In this document: in pieces, positions 47,401 through 59,277 of the stretch
Layout of the letters: every line of letters starts with the position of its first letter
How positions within the stretch are numbered: the first letter of the stretch is position 1
Assembly (NCBI GenBank): GCA_024449915.1
Contig: JAMZAV010000029.1
Span: forward strand, 1,488,001 to 1,552,000
From: Sweltsa coloradensis
Lineage: Eukaryota; Arthropoda; Insecta; Plecoptera; Chloroperlidae
DNA: 64,000 bases
Direction: 5' to 3'
The notes under the pieces: generated by a model
What the model was told of the DNA's origin: nothing
Seen by the model: only the letters and a program-made list of their open reading frames with translations
The model's database searches: none
Program-made: the position numbers and the translations under genes

Positions 47401-48476
47401 ATCATTTTTTTATGAACTTTCCATTACGCAGATAAAAAGATGGAAAGAAATGTCTAGCATCAATGGTTTTTCGAAAAATATATATCGAAAAGTAATAAGT
47501 ACCGGTATTTTACGAATTTTATGATCCATTACCATTGATTTCTGCTCCAAAACTGGAGGTCCAAATAATAATTTCGACTCAAGTCAGATTTAATTTTTTT
47601 AACCACGACCAATATAATATAATTTTACGCTTATAATAGATTTAGTGCACTTGGCTAAGAATGTGTCCAGATTATCTATAATATAGATTTCAATTGAGTT
47701 AATTAAAATAATATAATTTGTTTCGTGTAGACACAATGGCAATTCATTTTTGAAATATAAAAAATGGTTTTAAAAGTTTTAGTATGTAAACCGTATTTTT
47801 TTAATAAATCAAATGAATTCAATTCATAACAAATTATGTAATACATATTAAGTACCTCGACAACGATACATTGAACACATAATAACGTGAATAATCAAAC
47901 CGTTTTGTGGGTTGAATCAGTCATTCCAAGTGCGCACATAACCATGAATGTCCAAGCCGGTTGGTTCCAACACCGGTCAAAACCTTCACCCTAACAGCGA
48001 TCTAGATAAAGTGTCGGCCTAGGATTTGAATACCACGCTCCGCTCACGACGAGCATGATTCGAAAGAGATTATCTTAGCGCGGCTCACGAATAAAGAGGC
48101 GAGCACCTAGCCTAGGGATTTGCTGGCGAGGACGCGTTATGAATGGCAAAACGTCTGAACCACACCACCGTCTTGGCTCTGATTGTGACCGGCATTACCA
48201 ACGCCTGTCTCGTCGGGAATAAGAAACTTGGGAATCACCCTCACCCACTTGCGATGCCAGCTACGGCGCCACTAGGCTGCGCGCGCACCTTGTAGAGTTG
48301 TAGAGAGGCCTCGAGAACGAGGAGTTACACCAAGTCTATACAAATGACTTGTCAGTCAACTTGTGACGCCGGAACATTTTTGGCACATGTGGGTAAAGAG
48401 TTTAATGTATCACTCGAATCAGAATTCGGTTGCACATAATAAACTTAAGTAAGTGCACCATTGAAATTTAACTTCT
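44491..48476. other. AT-rich intergenic DNA with two GC-rich islands
   Basis: No gene supported. Islands at about 46890-47110 (ggtggtatacgtatccgtg, ggcgggaggggggtgggg) and 47930-48310 (gcgatgccagctacggcgcc) are compositionally distinct. A C-homopolymer run lies at about 46000. The 106-codon + frame at 45314-45634 has no recognisable content. Confidence 0.4.
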
Positions 48477-48879
48477 ATAGTAGGCTAGATCCCCAGTCAC
48501 TAGTCCACTGACGTGTCAATTAGAAGCCATCTTGAATAGGTCAGTTTGTATGTTAAAGTAGGTTGTAGCGATTTTTAGCCCAAATATTTTTCAAGATGGC
48601 TGTCAGGTTGACATATGAGCATATTAGCCATAAACACCAAATGATTACTGAATTCCCTTATGCATAACTTCTTATTGTTTCTGTTTGTGCATTCCCATGC
48701 TGCACAAGCTAAAATCATATCAAAACAATCCAGAAAAATGCCTAATTGCATCTAAAACATAATGTTTAAACATGAATTAAAATGCCAAATCGCCATCTTG
48801 AAGAGGCCAGATTGACGCTTCAATTTGGTACGCTAGCGCCTGTACGAACGTATTTGAGACTGAGGATCTAGCCCACTAT
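48477..48879. mobile_element. 403-bp MITE with ~22-bp TIRs
   Basis: Left atagtaggctagatccccag and right ctgaggatctagcccactat are complementary with two mismatches. Inside, gccatcttgaa(t/g)agg appears near both ends plus once inverted (ttcaagatggc at about 48591). No open frame and no clear target duplication. Confidence 0.75.
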
Positions 48880-49091
48880 GTTAAATGTGTGAGTGCAACC
48901 AATTTGTCATAGAAATTATTGTTGTCCTGGCATTTGTATCCGTTTTAAATCCAAATATGGCATGATGATGTGAAATAAGAATTATGTATAGGTCTTCAAA
49001 TGGCGTGGATTCAAATTATGAGTTTATCTACATGATTATGTGCATCCATAATTTGGCATTTATCTTCGTGGTGATGATGATTATGTTGCTT

Positions 49092-49465
49092 AGCGTCTAA
49101 TAGTAAAGCACTAAGGTCATTCGAGACGATGAGTGGTGATCGATGAGTGTGAAGTTTGAATAGAAGGGAGGAGGGGAAAACCGGTACCGGCACGTACCCT
49201 ACTCCTTTCGAATACAGTACCAAGGGGACCAACGGCGTTACGTACCATCCGAAAGGACGGTGAGACGTTAAGAAAATATCCAATCAATCCAATCAACCCG
49301 GACTGCCGAGCAGACGTCGAGGAGAATGAAGCCGTTACACTAGCTCTCGAACCCTCCGTAGGCTCTAACCAGCGGTAAACGTGTGTTTTAGAGCAGAGCG
49401 TTCATCCACTCTACCCCTTACCACGCCGGCAGGTTGCTTAACTTCGGTGTTCGAGTGGGAACCGG
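49092..49465 (-). mobile_element. 5S rRNA-derived SINE, copy 2
   Basis: On the minus strand: ccggttcccactcgaacacc then gaagttaagcaacc, gcgtggtaaggggtagagtg, and a body with caccgtcctttcggatggt and ttcccctcctcccttctattc. It retains more of the 5S 5' half than the 17511 copy (ccggttc...cgaacaccgaag). The body shares gattggattgattggata with the GC-rich repeat at 5400. Confidence 0.75.
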
Positions 49466-49521
49466 CTAAACGACCTCGGCTAAACCGCTGGCTTATGTGG
49501 ATTCATAATTTTTGGTAAGTG

Positions 49522-49757
49522 TTATTGTCTCGAGCGTTAAGCGCGCGACTCTGATTCTGGAGGTCCGGGTTCAAATTCCGTCGAGACCGGCAATCCAACT
49601 GAAGTTTTTTTCGAGGTTTTTCTCAGTCTTCAATGCGAATGGAAGGGATTTAAATTCTCTTAAACAGCACACGGACATCCCTTACAATTTTCCTATCCAT
49701 AGCTTACCTAGCTAGACACCTGAAGAGGGGCATACATTGCACCCTGGGCAGGCTTAA
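49522..49757 (+). mobile_element. SINE-C copy (tRNA-derived)
   Basis: tattgtctcgagcgttaagc, gaggtccgggttcaaattcc (B box), gtcgagaccggcaatcc, then the body to acctgaagaggggcatacat and tgcaccctg. Longest + copy of the family here, about 235 bp. Confidence 0.8.
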
Positions 49758-51445
49758 CACAAAAATTATTATTAAATTATCATTATAATATAAAATGTGT
49801 TTTAGCGAGATCAGTCATTGGAGAGACAGAAAACGTATTCATAATAATAATGTCATGTTTTATTGGAATTATTTTAATAGTGCCAAAATTTCGAATAGAT
49901 CATTAAACATAAAACGCACGACGTACGTTGCAACATTCTGTGATAAATGCTAATGGGTTTATTGGTGATGCGGTGCTGAACGAACTCAGAACAGATTCAC
50001 GTTGACGTTGTTTGGTGGATTTTTATAATCAGTCAATAAATTTCAATATTTACACCTTTTCATGCACATGAATAATTTATGTGTATAATCGCGGTGAATT
50101 TTAGCTGACATTTAAATATAATCGCATAAAAAATTGCGTTTTCCTGAGGGTTGAGTTATATATTAATATAAAATGATGGTGTTTGCCTTGATTATAGCAA
50201 CGCTTACAAAGCCTTAAGGTAAGCTTGTCCAATAAATCAAACCAAAATCAGGAGGTGCGATACATTTTTATTATGTATGTGTACGATTCGTGTAATGATT
50301 ATGAAATATACACGTATACTATTAGAAACAACATATTATTATGCAGAGGAGATTCCATTTTATTGGCTATCCGATTGAGGAAAGTAGTGCTTTTCAAAGG
50401 AGAAATTTAAAGCAATTTATACAACTACACAACATCATGGTCATGCGAAGATAAATAAAATAATTTGCAATAGTACTCATTAGGCTTGAAAATGTATACA
50501 AATTGTGCTCACACAATTTAACAATATTAATTATAAATGGCGTGGTTTATCAATTGAATAAAATAGTTTTTTAAAACAAAATGTGTATTATATTATCTTA
50601 TATTAGTATAACGATTTAAAATAAACTTCAGTGCAAATAATGTTGTGACAACACTCTTTCAATTTCCCATAATATTTTATTATTTTAATATATTTCATTG
50701 AGCTAAATTGAGCTAAATTGAGCTAAATAGACAATGGTAATATTTGTTTCTGTCAATACGAAGTAATATTCTTTATAACATGGTTAGACACAATCTTCAA
50801 TCCTTAATTTAAGGGTGCTTTAAAAGTTGAGAAACGCGAAATAAATCTTTATTAGTAAACGACAAGACAAACCAAAAATGTTTACCATCATTTTCTTTTA
50901 ATTGTGCCCCGGAGGTGTTTAGCTTCTACAGTCTGCAATATAATCTATGATGGTATATCATTTACTTTTCATTCACTTAAAATTACTTAAAATTAGATCA
51001 TGTTGTAATATACGATTTGTTTTTAAGTTAGGCATATTTGGATTGAAAATTCTGTAATACTTACTTCTTAAACAATATAAATTGATTTTAAAGGAGAAAT
51101 CATTCCTTAAAAATTCCAAATATATCCGTTTCGCCACCTACGTTTTGTACTTTTAGGACCAAGTTGCTTTTCATTATTTCCAACACATATTTTCCCCTCT
51201 TAACGGAAATGAAAACCCTGGTCTGTCAAATGAAAATCCCACTCTCCATGTAATGTATGTGTATACATGTTGGATCGTTGTTTATGGACAAGCCACATTT
51301 CAATTTCGATTGTCGGTGGTTCGGTCGTCGGCGTCACAGATGGCGCGGTGATAAGCGACGCTATAAGCGGGCACAGGCCGATTCCAGGGGTGGATGACTA
51401 GCTCGCAGGGAGACCAGAGTGTCCTTGGTGTGTAACTGTAAATAA
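49758..51445. other. AT-rich intergenic DNA
   Basis: A (TTGAGCTAAA)x3 minisatellite at 50697-50727 and a GC-richer patch at 51300-51430. A donor-like cttaag|gtaagc is at 50219. No gene. Confidence 0.45.
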
Positions 51446-51830
51446 AAAATACGTACAAGAGTCGTTGTTAAAGTCAGGGTAACCAAAATTTTCGAGATCA
51501 AAATCTGGCATACTCGTTTGGTTTTGCTCGAGCCAGCCAAGGTAAGCTAAGATCCTTGAGTGAACTGTGTTCTGTGTATTAGGGTGTAACTTGAGGGCTA
51601 AGTGGGTGATGCAATGTCATGACACCCACATTTTCATAGAAATAATGAGTAATATTTCAAAAGTAAGGATTGTACTTTGATGGACATGTAGGATAATTCC
51701 ACAGCATAATTCATAGACGCATATCAAATGTTACTCTTTAACCCCAGTATAAAACCAACCTTTATGATAGCTTAGTTTCACACGCCTACCAGAGGAAAAG
51801 CTTGAGCTAACAATGTGATGAATACAAGGA

Positions 51831-52596
51831 TGCTTCGCTAACGCTTTTCAGGCGCGTTGTTGGATGAGCGTTTGTTTTTTTTTTAAGAAAAAAAGCGTAA
51901 AATTGCGATTTAAATGAGAAATTATTTTTCGAATGCGCTTAAATATCACACAAATATATAAATTCATAAAGTTAAGGTTCTGTGAAAATATCATTACAGT
52001 CAGATAAAGCATATAGATGTTATTTGTCCAAGAAATTATTTTTAAACGAAAAAAGCGTTGTGATTTTCATAAGAAATTATTTTTCGATTAAGCTCAAATT
52101 TACACCAATATATTAATTCATAAATTTAAGGTTCTGTGAAAAAATATTACAATCGGATATAGCATGTAGGCATTACATGTCGAAGAATGTTTTAAAAATT
52201 TAAAAAAATCGTAAAATTGCAAAATAATGTTTCGATTGCGCTCAAATTTCACACCAATATATTAATTCATAAAATTAAGGTTTTGTGAAAAAATCGTAAT
52301 AATCAGATAAGATAAGATAAAATAAGATAAGATAAGTCGAAGAAATTTTTAAAAAATCGAAAAAAATCGTAAAATTGCGATTTTAATGAGAAATAATTTT
52401 TCGATTGCGCTCAAAAACGTGGCATTTCTAAGTTTAGAGATTTCGAAGGACTCCATAAAATTTCATTGCAATTGGAGTATCGGTTTAGCCGGAATCGTGT
52501 GGACAAACACACACAAAAAAAAAAAAAAACATTCCGGATTTTTTTCTCCAGTGTAGTGAAATGAAATCTTCGCTTCGCTCGCTACGCTCATCCAAT
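51831..52596 (+). mobile_element. HINE-like element (TTGGATGAG family), forward orientation
   Basis: Starts tgcttcgctaacgcttttca then gcgttgttggatgagcg; ends cttcgctcgctacgctcatc-caat. Body has about four internal ~155-bp repeats, each with ttcgattgcgctcaaat and ggttctgtgaaaa, plus a (GATAA)n patch at 52316. Confidence 0.7.
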
Positions 52597-52984
52597 AAAA
52601 AAGACGTAGAAGGGTCGTTGTTAAAGTCAGGGTAACCAAAGTTTCGTGATCAAAATCTGGCATACTCGTTTGTTGGTTTTGCTCGAGCCAGCCAAGGTAA
52701 GCTAAGATCCTTGAGTGAACTGTGTTTTGGGTATGTGGGTGTAACTTGAGGGCTAAGTGGGTGATGCAATGTCATGACACCCACATTTAAAAAAAAATGG
52801 TGTGACATGTTTCAAATGTAAGGATAGTACCTTGTTTGACAGGGAGGATAATTCCACAGCATAATTCATAGACGCATATCAAATGTTACTCTTTAACCCC
52901 AGTATTAAACCCCCCTCTATGATAGGTAAGTTTCACACGCCTACCAGAGGAAAAACTTGAGCTAACATCGTGATGAGTATTATC

Positions 52985-53715
52985 ACTAGAAAAACGCTTA
53001 AGTCCCGCCGCGTTGTTGGATGAGCGTAATTGGTGCATTGAGCTGCCATGTGTTATGCGGATTTTCTGTTGTTCTGTGAAATAATCATTACTAAGTTGAA
53101 GATTTTTTTTAAAATTAAATTAAATGAAAAAAAAATTAATTAATCGAAATTTTATAAACGGAAAAAAATCGTAATATTGAAATTTTAATAAGAAATAATT
53201 ATTCGATTGCGCACAAATTTCACACAAATATATTAATTCATAGAATTAAGGTACTGTGAAAAAATCATTACAATAGGATAAAGCATGTAGGTGTTATAAG
53301 TCAAAGAATTGTTTCAAAAATGAAAAAAAACGTAACATTTTGATTTTTATGAGAAAAAGTTTTAAGATTGCCCTAAAATTTCACACGAATACCTAAATTC
53401 ATAAAATTAAGGTTCTGTGAAAAAATCATTAAAAATCGGATAAAGCATGTAGGTGTTATAAGTCGAAGAAATTTTTAAAAAATCGAAATAATCGTAAAAT
53501 TGCGATTTTAACGAGAAATAATTTTTCGATTGCGCTCAAAAACGTGGCAGTTCTAAGTTCAGAGATTTCGAAGGCCTCCATAAAATTTAATCGCATTTGG
53601 AGTATCGGTTTAGCCGGAATCGTGTGGCCAAACACACAAAAATCCCCCAAAAAAAAACATTCCGGATTTTTTTCTCCAGTGTAGTGAAATGGAATCTTCG
53701 CTTCGCTCATCCAAT
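52985..53715 (+). mobile_element. HINE-like element, duplicated partner
   Basis: Starts actagaaaaacgcttaagtc then ccgccgcgttgttggatgag; ends cttcgcttcgctcatccaat. Three internal ~160-bp repeats, more diverged from each other than in the first unit. Confidence 0.7.
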
Positions 53716-54039
53716 TATTAAAACTATCACCCAACGTCAGTCAATGGCATTGGAGTCTCCACTAGCCTAAAAAATATTTTTGGATCTTAACTGCGCTAGA
53801 GACACGGAATTATTTGTTTATCGAACTTTTAAACATTTAATAATGTTGAATACAATCATGGATAATATACGTGTATGAAGTACATCAACAAAATTTAACA
53901 TTTATAAAGTTCATGCAATAAACAGTTTGTGCGTGAAGCTGTCCTTCCGTTTGTGCGTGTACGTCTCTGAATGAAACCCAAAAATGAAGCCCGATGGATG
54001 TGTTTTTCTGTTAAGATTTTCGATTTTTTCATTTGTTTT

Positions 54040-55560
54040 TTAGCATAATTCTACACTAAAAATACTGTTTCAAAATATGTCTTGCAACTGTTATTTATCA
54101 CGATTTTTAAAATGTTTTTGTCTTGAAATTTGTGAAAATTTGGTTTTTGGGGAATTTCTAAAAATCGGCTTTACCTGCTAATGATATGTTCTATGCAGAT
54201 ACTAGACCATCGCTCTAATCGAAAATAATCCTTTATAACATCGTGTCTTGAAATTGTACCCAAATATACACTCAAACACGAAAAATATGCATTCCAAAAT
54301 CATACTCCTACTTATCAATCAGCATTACAAATAATTTGAGCTAATCATTGCTCAAATTACAAAACAAAAATATATATCAGGTTTACAAAAATATCTGTCG
54401 AGTAGGCTGCCAATACGGTAGTTTTAGTATAGATCTGTGGGCGCCGCCATCTTGGCTGTGAAGTCACGGGCGGCCATGGAAGTGCTGTAAAAAAGCAGGT
54501 TTCCGGCCAGCGCCAATGTTAAAACGTGATCTTTAAAATACTCATATTTAATTATTCGTGTGAAATGGATGACGATAATAACCTCATATTAATACGTAAG
54601 TAATTTAATATTCTTTACACAAGCACAACATTGTGAAATACGATGTAAAATACGACTATGTGGCAGTAGCAATATGAGGAATTATATGGCTAGAGCTAGG
54701 CCTAGCCTAGGCCTGCTTGTGAAGTGCATGTGAATGTAGCCTAGCTCAAGGCCTAGGTAGGCTTAACAAATGAATAATTGATTGATTTGATTGATTGATT
54801 GATTGATTGATAGTATTTCCATTAATGCATGTTACATTGTGAAGGCCTATGCTACCTAGGCCCTAAGGAAGTAAGGGACTAGGCTAGGCTAAGGCCTAGG
54901 CCCCTACCAGGTCTAACCTTGCAATTGACAAACGATTTTGAGGTTAGACCTAGTAGGGGCCTAGGGGAGCATAGGCCTTCACAATTATTCATTTGTTAAG
55001 CCTACCTAGGCCTAGGGCTAGGCTACATTCACATGCACTTCACAAGCAGGCCTAGGCTAGGCCTAGCTCTAACCATATAATTCCTCATATTGCATCTGCC
55101 ACATAGTCGTATTTTACATCGTATTTCACAATGTTGTGCTTGTGTAAAGAATATTAAATTACTTACGTATTAATATGAGGTTATTATCGTCATCCATTTC
55201 ATAATTAAATATGAGTCCTTTAAAGATCACGTTTTAACATTGGCGCTGGCCGGAAACCTGCTTTTTTACAGCACTTCCATGGCCGCCCGTGACTTCACAG
55301 CCAAGATGGCGGCTGTCATGGCGCCAACTAAAACAACCGTATAATGGCCATTTAAAAAAATCTAAATCCTTCAAGGTCACGGGGCATAAATATCGTCCCT
55401 TTGCTATTTCTTATGGGAGATTTTTGCTCGAATATTCCCAAGTTTAACAATTGTTTTTTGGGTCATGGCGGACCCAATAAGTTTTCTGTTACTTTCTAAA
55501 TTAATAATAAATTTAAAACAAGTTAGCCTCAATGAAATATATGTTTTGAGTTTAGCGGAT
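54040..55560. repeat. Dispersed repeat C, copy split by a foldback element
   Basis: 54040-54413 and 55342-55560 are the left and right parts of the repeat seen whole at 12915-13502. The break lies at caata|...|tataatggcc, corresponding to caataatggcc in the whole copy. Confidence 0.85.
54416..55339. mobile_element. 924-bp foldback DNA element
   Basis: Ends cggtagttttagt / actaaaacaaccg, flanked by TA on both sides, which fits a TA target duplication. The arms are complementary for several hundred bases (cacgggcggccatggaagtg, gccggaaacctgc, cgtcatccatttca and cacttcacaagcaggcctag are all found in both orientations). The left arm has gained a (GATT)n tract at about 54775-54812. It is rich in CCTAGG/AGGCCT words. 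No transposase; non-autonomous, Tc1/mariner-like by target site only. Confidence 0.85.
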
Positions 55561-55763
55561 GATTGCCACTTATGACCCTGGTGAGCTCGATATTAAACCC
55601 GGCACCTCCACCAACAAGTACACTAAAAACATACCTTTTTTTGGATTGCTTCTTATGTACAAATTAGTTTAGCACCCAGTGTAGAAACTCCCCCCCCCTC
55701 CTCCCCACCTTACCGCGTGCCTGTCTCAAAATCAATAATACCATCAAAATATATTTATTAACT
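55561..55763. other. Short unassigned spacer
   Basis: Includes a C-rich run at about 55690. Nothing else seen. Confidence 0.4.
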
Positions 55764-56195
55764 ACTAGACCGCTTCGCTAACGCTTTCTCCAGTCGCGTT
55801 GATAGACGAGCATTTATGATTGATTATCGTTGCCCTAAAAGTACGGTTTCTATGAAAAATATTTATTCGATTGTACGTTAAATCATAACATTTCTAAGTT
55901 TAGAGATTTTAAAAAGTTCCCATAAAGTTTCATAAAAATCGGAATAGCCATTTTCTCGGTCTCGGGGCAAATATCATGAAGAATCGCATTAAAAATCGAA
56001 TATAAATCGTAAAAGTATGATATTTGTTGGAAATATTTATTCGGTTGTACCAAAACACTAGGCAGATCTTAGTTTAGAGATTTCAAAAGTCCTCTCCAAT
56101 TTTCATCAAGATCGCTTATGCCGTTTGCCCGGTAGAGAGCGAAAAAACAGAAAAAAAAACACCCGATCTATTGAAGTCTTCGCTTCGTTTATCAA
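55764..56195 (+). mobile_element. HINE-like element, diverged forward copy
   Basis: Starts ctagaccgcttcgctaacgc then cgcgttgatagacgagc; ends gaagtcttcgcttcgtttat. Matches the 1074 and 24602 subfamily (gccgtttgcccggtagagag). Confidence 0.6.
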
Positions 56196-56410
56196 ATAAC
56201 ATAATTCACAGTAGGGGTTTATCGACCTGCATGAAACAAGTAATGATAACTTAAAGAGAAAATTCATGTTTGGGCATATTATTTTTCAAACTAATGACAA
56301 TAAATGGATGGCCCGAGTATAATCGGTTAACATATTTTCTACAAACTTAAATAATTAGAAAGTATAATCTTGGGCCAGAATCTTGAAACCAAGAACTGCC
56401 AAAATAATAA

Positions 56411-58780
56411 TCACGTAGCCTGGCACATAATGTAACACCAAGTTGATAACACCAAGATTATGTTAGTTCTTTGAGGATGATCTTGTGACGAAGACACAGT
56501 GGTAAATTTAATGGTAGGCCTAGTTTCTGATATTGTGATATTATTGTTCTCTCGTGCCATCATGCTATGATTTCTATTCACCGATCTGAATCGAGATCCA
56601 CCGGAATCTCGATTAACGAACGTTATTCCTGCCCCAAACATCCAGTTCTCGAAGAATCCAGGATAAACATATCTAGAATAGTAAGAACTGGAACTTCCAC
56701 ACTTTTTCCTTCTGACTACCGGGTTTGGATTATCCGTTTGGTGCAGTATTCCAACCAGAACGTAACCGTTTGCTTCACGTGCTTCACAAACAAGAGGAGT
56801 GCCAGGGTTAACACCGCATACCGTAGATTTATCTTCTCCTTTTGAGCAACCAATAAATGGAAGATTATTAACTTCTTTGCGCCGTCCATCGAGCTCCTTG
56901 CAGTAAGCGTTATTACCAAAAGTAGACGAAACCGAACGAAGCTGTCCATTAAAATTCCCATGTTCATCAACACCAAACGATAACGCTTTACACTCATGAT
57001 GTACTTCGTTGTAAACTGGCAATCTTAAAATTGGAATCGATTGTACGAAATTGTTGAACTTAATGTAACTGTGTAAATTTAATAAAGCTATATCGAACTT
57101 TAGTTTGCAAGTATAATTTGATGGTTGATCAGCAATCTCTTCATCTATGTTGAGAAAGATGTCTATATCTTCGGGGTATTTTGCGATTATCTTTTGAGAA
57201 GGCTCTGCGAAATAGTCGACCTCGCCGAAGTTGAACTCATACTTGACGTTTTCGAATGTGTATTCTTCTAAAGCGTCTTTGCCAAAGATCAGGTTGTATC
57301 TAACAACGCACGGCACATTCTGGGCGGCTACAATCAAGTAACTGTGGGTTAGTATGGTCGCTGTGAGAACATTGTGCTCTAGACATTTCTCTTCGATTAC
57401 TTGCTCGCACCAACTCAAATCGAATGATGCCACAAATGGATATTTGCCAACTTTTGGGAGGCTACCGCCCAAGATTCTTACGTCAGGTTGTTGGTGACCT
57501 GAAAGGAATAACAAGACTCATTACTTATTTCTTAAATGTAGTTCATTGTTGTATCTGCATCTATGTAATTAGATTTATTTAGTTGTCCTCCTTTGTAAAT
57601 CAGTTTTTATAACTGAATAGGATAGACGTTAAATAAATAAATAAATAAAATAACCTATTCAAACCTATACCATAAACAAAAGTGTTATTGATTGACTAAG
57701 AATATTTATCACTTCGATAATGTGTGAGTATGTGAGGGTGGAATCGTGTCCAGCTTGATTGATAGGCATTTCGCTTTAATATGCCGGTCTGTAGTTGGTC
57801 ATTGTTCGCTAACCGATGGTGTCAGCGCCACAGGGTTGGCTTGGTCGGCTGTGAAATTAATGTCCACCCCTTAAATCGGTTATGTGCCAGTAGATAGGCC
57901 AACACTCTAAATAAGAATTAACTTAATTATATCATGTAGTTCCACCTGTGCAGATTAGTAGGCTACATTGGGTATTTACTACTTCAACCAATGGACACTT
58001 CACGCTTTCTGCCCGATACCCTCAAGTTTCTTTCAATAGTGACTTGAACTCACGTCACACCAAAATACCAGTTCACATAGGAGGTATTATGCCGTTCTTT
58101 TTCTTATATAAATCTGCATTTACTATACGCAGAGCCTGTTGATCACAGTTCTACAAGCAGGCCTAAAATAACGTATATCTGGTGTATAAATATAGTATGT
58201 CAAGAACGTTTTTAGTTTTGGTATTCAATTTAAATTTTGACAATGGGAAACCTGATGTAGGATGCAATGTATACCCCTCATCAAGTGAACTAGGTTTGTG
58301 TCAGATTGGGAAATTGTGAAGTGATGTTTAAGAGGACTAAATCACTTGCACCTCCCAAATCAGAGTCAAGCACTTAGCTATTTAGCCGACTCCGTCGGTA
58401 GGTAGTTTAGATATTGCACTGAAATAATTAAAACATAATTCGTACGACTAGGATTACGAAAGGTAAAATAAAAATTGTGCTGCTGCTGATGATTTTTGTT
58501 GCATTACGTCTCTATAATTTGTACTAGGCTTTTCTAGACGATGTGTGGTTTGAACGATGAAGGATGATTACAAATAAAGTTGCCAATCAAGGATACTATT
58601 ATACACTTCGTTGATGACAATGAGGTATACAAAAGTCTTGAACTAACACGACATTATAATTTGACAGTGTTTTGAAAATCATGTGCACGTTTACAAACCT
58701 GTCTTGTTGACAGAATCTGCTGCGTTGTAGTTTAATAATGGTAGCAGGAAAACCACCGTGATAACATTCACAAACAGCAT
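56411..58780 (-). CDS. Secreted serine-protease homologue (inactive chymotrypsin fold)
   Basis: Two exons on the minus strand: exon 1 58780-58699, donor gtttgt; exon 2 57498-56411, acceptor attcctttcag. The phase-1 join gives a 389-residue protein. Exon 1 encodes MLFVNVITVVFLLPLLNYNA, a clear signal peptide. The domain begins RILGG (residues 35-39), as in trypsin-like enzymes. TILTHSYLIVAAQNV is the TAAHC region with His replaced by Gln (about 87). FDIALLNL keeps the Asp (about 163). VCGVNPGTPLVC replaces GDSGGPL, with Ser changed to Pro (about 259). Two of three catalytic residues are gone, so it should be non-proteolytic, like insect SPHs acting as cofactors or regulators in haemolymph cascades. 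There is no clip domain. A ~75-residue tail follows the domain, with N-glycosylation sequons and a hydrophobic end (NIILVLSTWCYIM) that could be a GPI or membrane anchor. The intron holds repeats. The role is inferred from the family. Confidence 0.85.
57531..57653 (+). repeat. LINE/SINE 3' tail family, copy 3, with (TAAA)n tail
   Basis: tagttgtcctcctttgtaaa, actgaataggatagacgtta, then aataaataaataaataaa. Best preserved of the three copies; antisense to the host gene. Confidence 0.7.
57725..57870 (+). mobile_element. SINE-B body fragment, opposite orientation
   Basis: cgtgtccagcttgattgat, ccggtctgtagttggtcatt, gttcgctaaccgatggtgtc and ggcttggtcggctgtgaaat are reverse complements of words in 2165-2300. 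The tRNA head is absent. Confidence 0.65.
58240..58400 (-). mobile_element. SINE-C copy, decayed, reverse orientation
   Basis: ggatgcaatgtatacccctc, ttaagaggactaaatcactt and aatcagagtcaagcacttag match the 62660-62910 copy in the same orientation; the B box is lost. Confidence 0.6.
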
Positions 58781-58859
58781 TGTGAAAAATACTGTGATTC
58801 TGCGTTCGAGGTTTACTGAAGGAAATTAATAAATAATCCACACACAATTTTGATGTGAA

Positions 58860-59226
58860 GTTTCACGACATATTCGCCATTACTTGTTTCAATGTTTACA
58901 AGGAATTTGTTTTCCCACTGCATTCTCGATTTTACAGTACAAGATACTAAGGTCCCCTGTATCTACTCCTAGCGGAGCCTAGCGGAAATCTACGGGGCCT
59001 TACATGATACAAGAACCAATAGCTTGGGTTTTTGTCCTTCACTGCCATCTGTGGTGAACTGTGTCAAGCATCGTCATGTCATATCATCATCCTAATATCG
59101 TAAAGAATTCACAAAAAATTACAAATTTGTGGTAAAAGTAAAAAATATCTTGCTAAGTTAAGCATATTATTCTATACAACATTATTTGGATGAGTATAGA
59201 AAAAATATTAAAATTATTAATATTAA
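58860..59226. other. Upstream flank of the protease-homologue gene
   Basis: No repeat or promoter element can be named. Confidence 0.35.
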
Positions 59227-59277
59227 ATACAATTCAGAAGTTAAAAAATAACATCCCGACCAGGGTTCTATATAGCC
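59227..59277 (-). repeat. Fragment of the tRNA-core element
   Basis: acaattcagaagttaaaaaa then catcccgaccagggttc: the end repeat and the B-box side of the 43133 element on the minus strand. The rest is missing. Confidence 0.6.

Larger units (their letters stand above)
51446..53715. repeat. 1.15-kb head-to-tail duplication
   Basis: gtcgttgttaaagtcagggt begins at 51461 and 52614 (offset 1153). Each unit has a ~380-bp non-repetitive segment followed by a HINE-like element. The unique segments are about 90% alike by eye (catactcgtttg, gctcgagccagccaaggtaa, gtcatgacacccacat, ttcacacgcctaccagagg). Each contains ccagccaag|gtaagc, a good splice donor, so an exon may have been duplicated. Confidence 0.85.
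57499..58698 (-). other. Intron of the serine-protease homologue
   Basis: A 1.2-kb intron containing, from low to high coordinates, a LINE/SINE 3' tail copy (57531-57653) beginning only ~30 bp from the acceptor, a SINE-B body fragment (57725-57870) and a SINE-C copy (58240-58400). Confidence 0.75.

Noticed and set aside
57514..57514. Start of the protease homologue at the first codon of the long frame
   Set aside because: The codon is TTG inside an intron end (attcctttcag); the real start is the signal-peptide exon at 58780.
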